Shown: positions 34,334 to 34,808 of the stretch, piece by piece
Numbering within the stretch: position 1 is the first letter of the stretch
Layout: every line of letters starts with the position of its first letter
Source of the DNA: Chloroflexota bacterium
Lineage (GTDB): Bacteria; Chloroflexota; Limnocylindria; Limnocylindrales; CSP1-4
Reading direction: 5' to 3'
DNA length: 34,808 bases
NCBI GenBank assembly: GCA_003153755.1
Contig: PMBG01000168.1
Span: 5,805 to 40,612 of the forward strand
Translations under genes and position numbers: made by a program
Notes under the pieces: model-generated
Seen by the model: the letters and a program-made list of their open reading frames with translations, nothing else
What the model was told of the DNA's origin: nothing
The model's database searches: none

Positions 34334-34665
34334 GCTTCGGTCTCCTTGCTGAGCGTTATGAGGTCGGTCATGCGGTCGATGCGGCCACGCCACAGCGACT
34401 CGTACTCGTCGAGCAGCCCGCGGGCGAGGCGGAGCGCCTCCATGTTGGTGCGCACCACCTTCCGACGACCCGAGCGTTCCTTGGAAATCAGGCCGGCGCG
34501 TTCGAGCACGGCGACGTGTTTCTGCACGGCCGCGAAGCTCATCTGGAAGTGCCCGGCAAGCTCCACGACTCCCTCACTACCGTCGAGCGCTCGCAGGACG
34601 ATGTCACGCCTGGTTGCATCGGCCAGCGCGGCAAAGACGTGGTCGACGTTGAAGGTTGTGTCCAT
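34330..34665 (-). CDS. ArsR family winged-helix repressor
   Basis: A 111-residue DNA-binding protein. The helix-turn-helix is seen in VFAALADATRRDIVLRALDGSEGVVELAGHFQMSFAAVQKHVAVLERAGLISKERSGRRKVV. No Cys metal-binding motif is present, so it is not a classical arsenic sensor. It belongs to the type encoded with SRPBCC proteins. ATG 34665 directly follows a perfect 24-bp palindrome, its probable operator, giving autoregulation of both genes. The open frame reaches 34728, but the extra codons run through the palindrome. Confidence 0.93.
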   Translation of the reverse strand: MDTTFNVDHVFAALADATRRDIVLRALDGSEGVVELAGHFQMSFAAVQKHVAVLERAGLISKERSGRRKVVRTNMEALRLARGLLDEYESLWRGRIDRMTDLITLSKETEA

Positions 34666-34689
34666 GGATACAACCATATGGTTGTATCC
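34666..34689 (-). promoter_or_regulatory. Perfect 24-bp palindromic operator of the ArsR-SRPBCC operon
   Basis: Each half-site is GGATACAACCAT; the two halves are exactly complementary with no spacer. It covers the proposed -10 TATGGT (34673-34678) and touches the ArsR start codon, so bound repressor would block the promoter. Confidence 0.85.
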
Positions 34690-34701
34690 GAGACCGGTCA
34701 A
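34673..34701 (-). promoter_or_regulatory. Promoter of the ArsR-SRPBCC operon
   Basis: On the minus strand TTGACC (34696-34701) and TATGGT (34673-34678) are 17 nt apart. The start of transcription would fall at about 34666, right at the ATG, again giving a leaderless or nearly leaderless mRNA. Confidence 0.55.
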
Positions 34702-34762
34702 CAACCGGGGTAGGGGAGACCGCCACACGGGACACCGAACCTACCGGCGTGCCGGAGCCGAA

Positions 34763-34808
34763 GCTACACCCGGACGTAGCCCAGATACATGGCGCCCGAC
34801 GCGAACTG
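34763..34808 (-). CDS. C-terminal end of an unidentified gene (partial)
   Basis: The minus strand from the window edge reads QFASGAMYLGYVRV followed by TAG. The composition looks like protein, and it stops about 100 nt upstream of the ArsR gene on the same strand. Fourteen codons are too few to identify a family. Confidence 0.35.

Overview
The window is dense, GC-rich bacterial DNA with short intergenic gaps, frequent GTG starts and overlapping stop/start codons. The mix of RNase J, SpoIIIE/FtsK, a RodZ-like membrane HTH protein, a MurC-like ligase, cell-wall-binding (CWB2) repeats and several lipoproteins with Ser/Pro/Ala linkers points to a GC-rich monoderm-type bacterium. I think an uncultured Chloroflexota lineage is most likely, but this rests on protein flavour and gene order, not on a marker gene. 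No rRNA, tRNA, CRISPR array, transposase or phage gene was found, and no gene-free stretch exceeds about 250 bases.

Region 1 (1-9141, + strand) is a housekeeping block: the end of RNase J, then FtsK/SpoIIIE translocase, a RodZ-like protein with a DUF4115-type end, PncC/CinA amidase and a MurC-like ligase, abutting or overlapping by 4 nt. These link chromosome segregation, cell shape and wall-precursor synthesis. YajQ (a nucleotide/c-di-GMP-binding family) and a ThDP-dependent acetolactate-synthase-like enzyme with an odd repeat-bearing N-terminus follow. A strong hairpin separates this block from the convergent region 2 (9178-11314, - strand), which carries nicotinate phosphoribosyltransferase and an unknown partner gene.

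Region 3 (11441-19742) holds a GAF-PAS hybrid histidine kinase, an aldo/keto reductase, a second membrane hybrid kinase on the - strand, a GNAT acetyltransferase, a small basic unknown protein, a DUF1810 protein, and an ECF sigma factor overlapping a membrane protein that is probably its anti-sigma partner. A nested hairpin terminator at 19745-19797 ends it.

Region 4 (19802-28606, - strand) is rich in envelope functions: a malectin-like/esterase lipoprotein, a membrane GAF-EAL c-di-GMP phosphodiesterase, a divergent FtsH-like protease, a CWB2-M14 carboxypeptidase and a small CxxC protein. Region 5 (28786-33788, + strand) has an ATC-hydrolase-family protein, three consecutive exported or lipid-anchored proteins of unknown role and an AhpD-like CxxC protein. 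Region 6 (33824-34808, - strand) is an ArsR-SRPBCC pair behind a perfect 24-bp palindrome, plus the last codons of another gene.

Two themes recur. Five start codons lie only 6-7 nt downstream of a TANNNT -10-like hexamer, which suggests leaderless transcripts. Signalling is heavy for 35 kb: two hybrid kinases, an EAL protein, YajQ, an ECF sigma factor and an ArsR repressor. The most unusual structure is a 66-bp tandem repeat, each copy holding two adjacent hairpins, inside the coding sequence of the ThDP enzyme (7261-7380).
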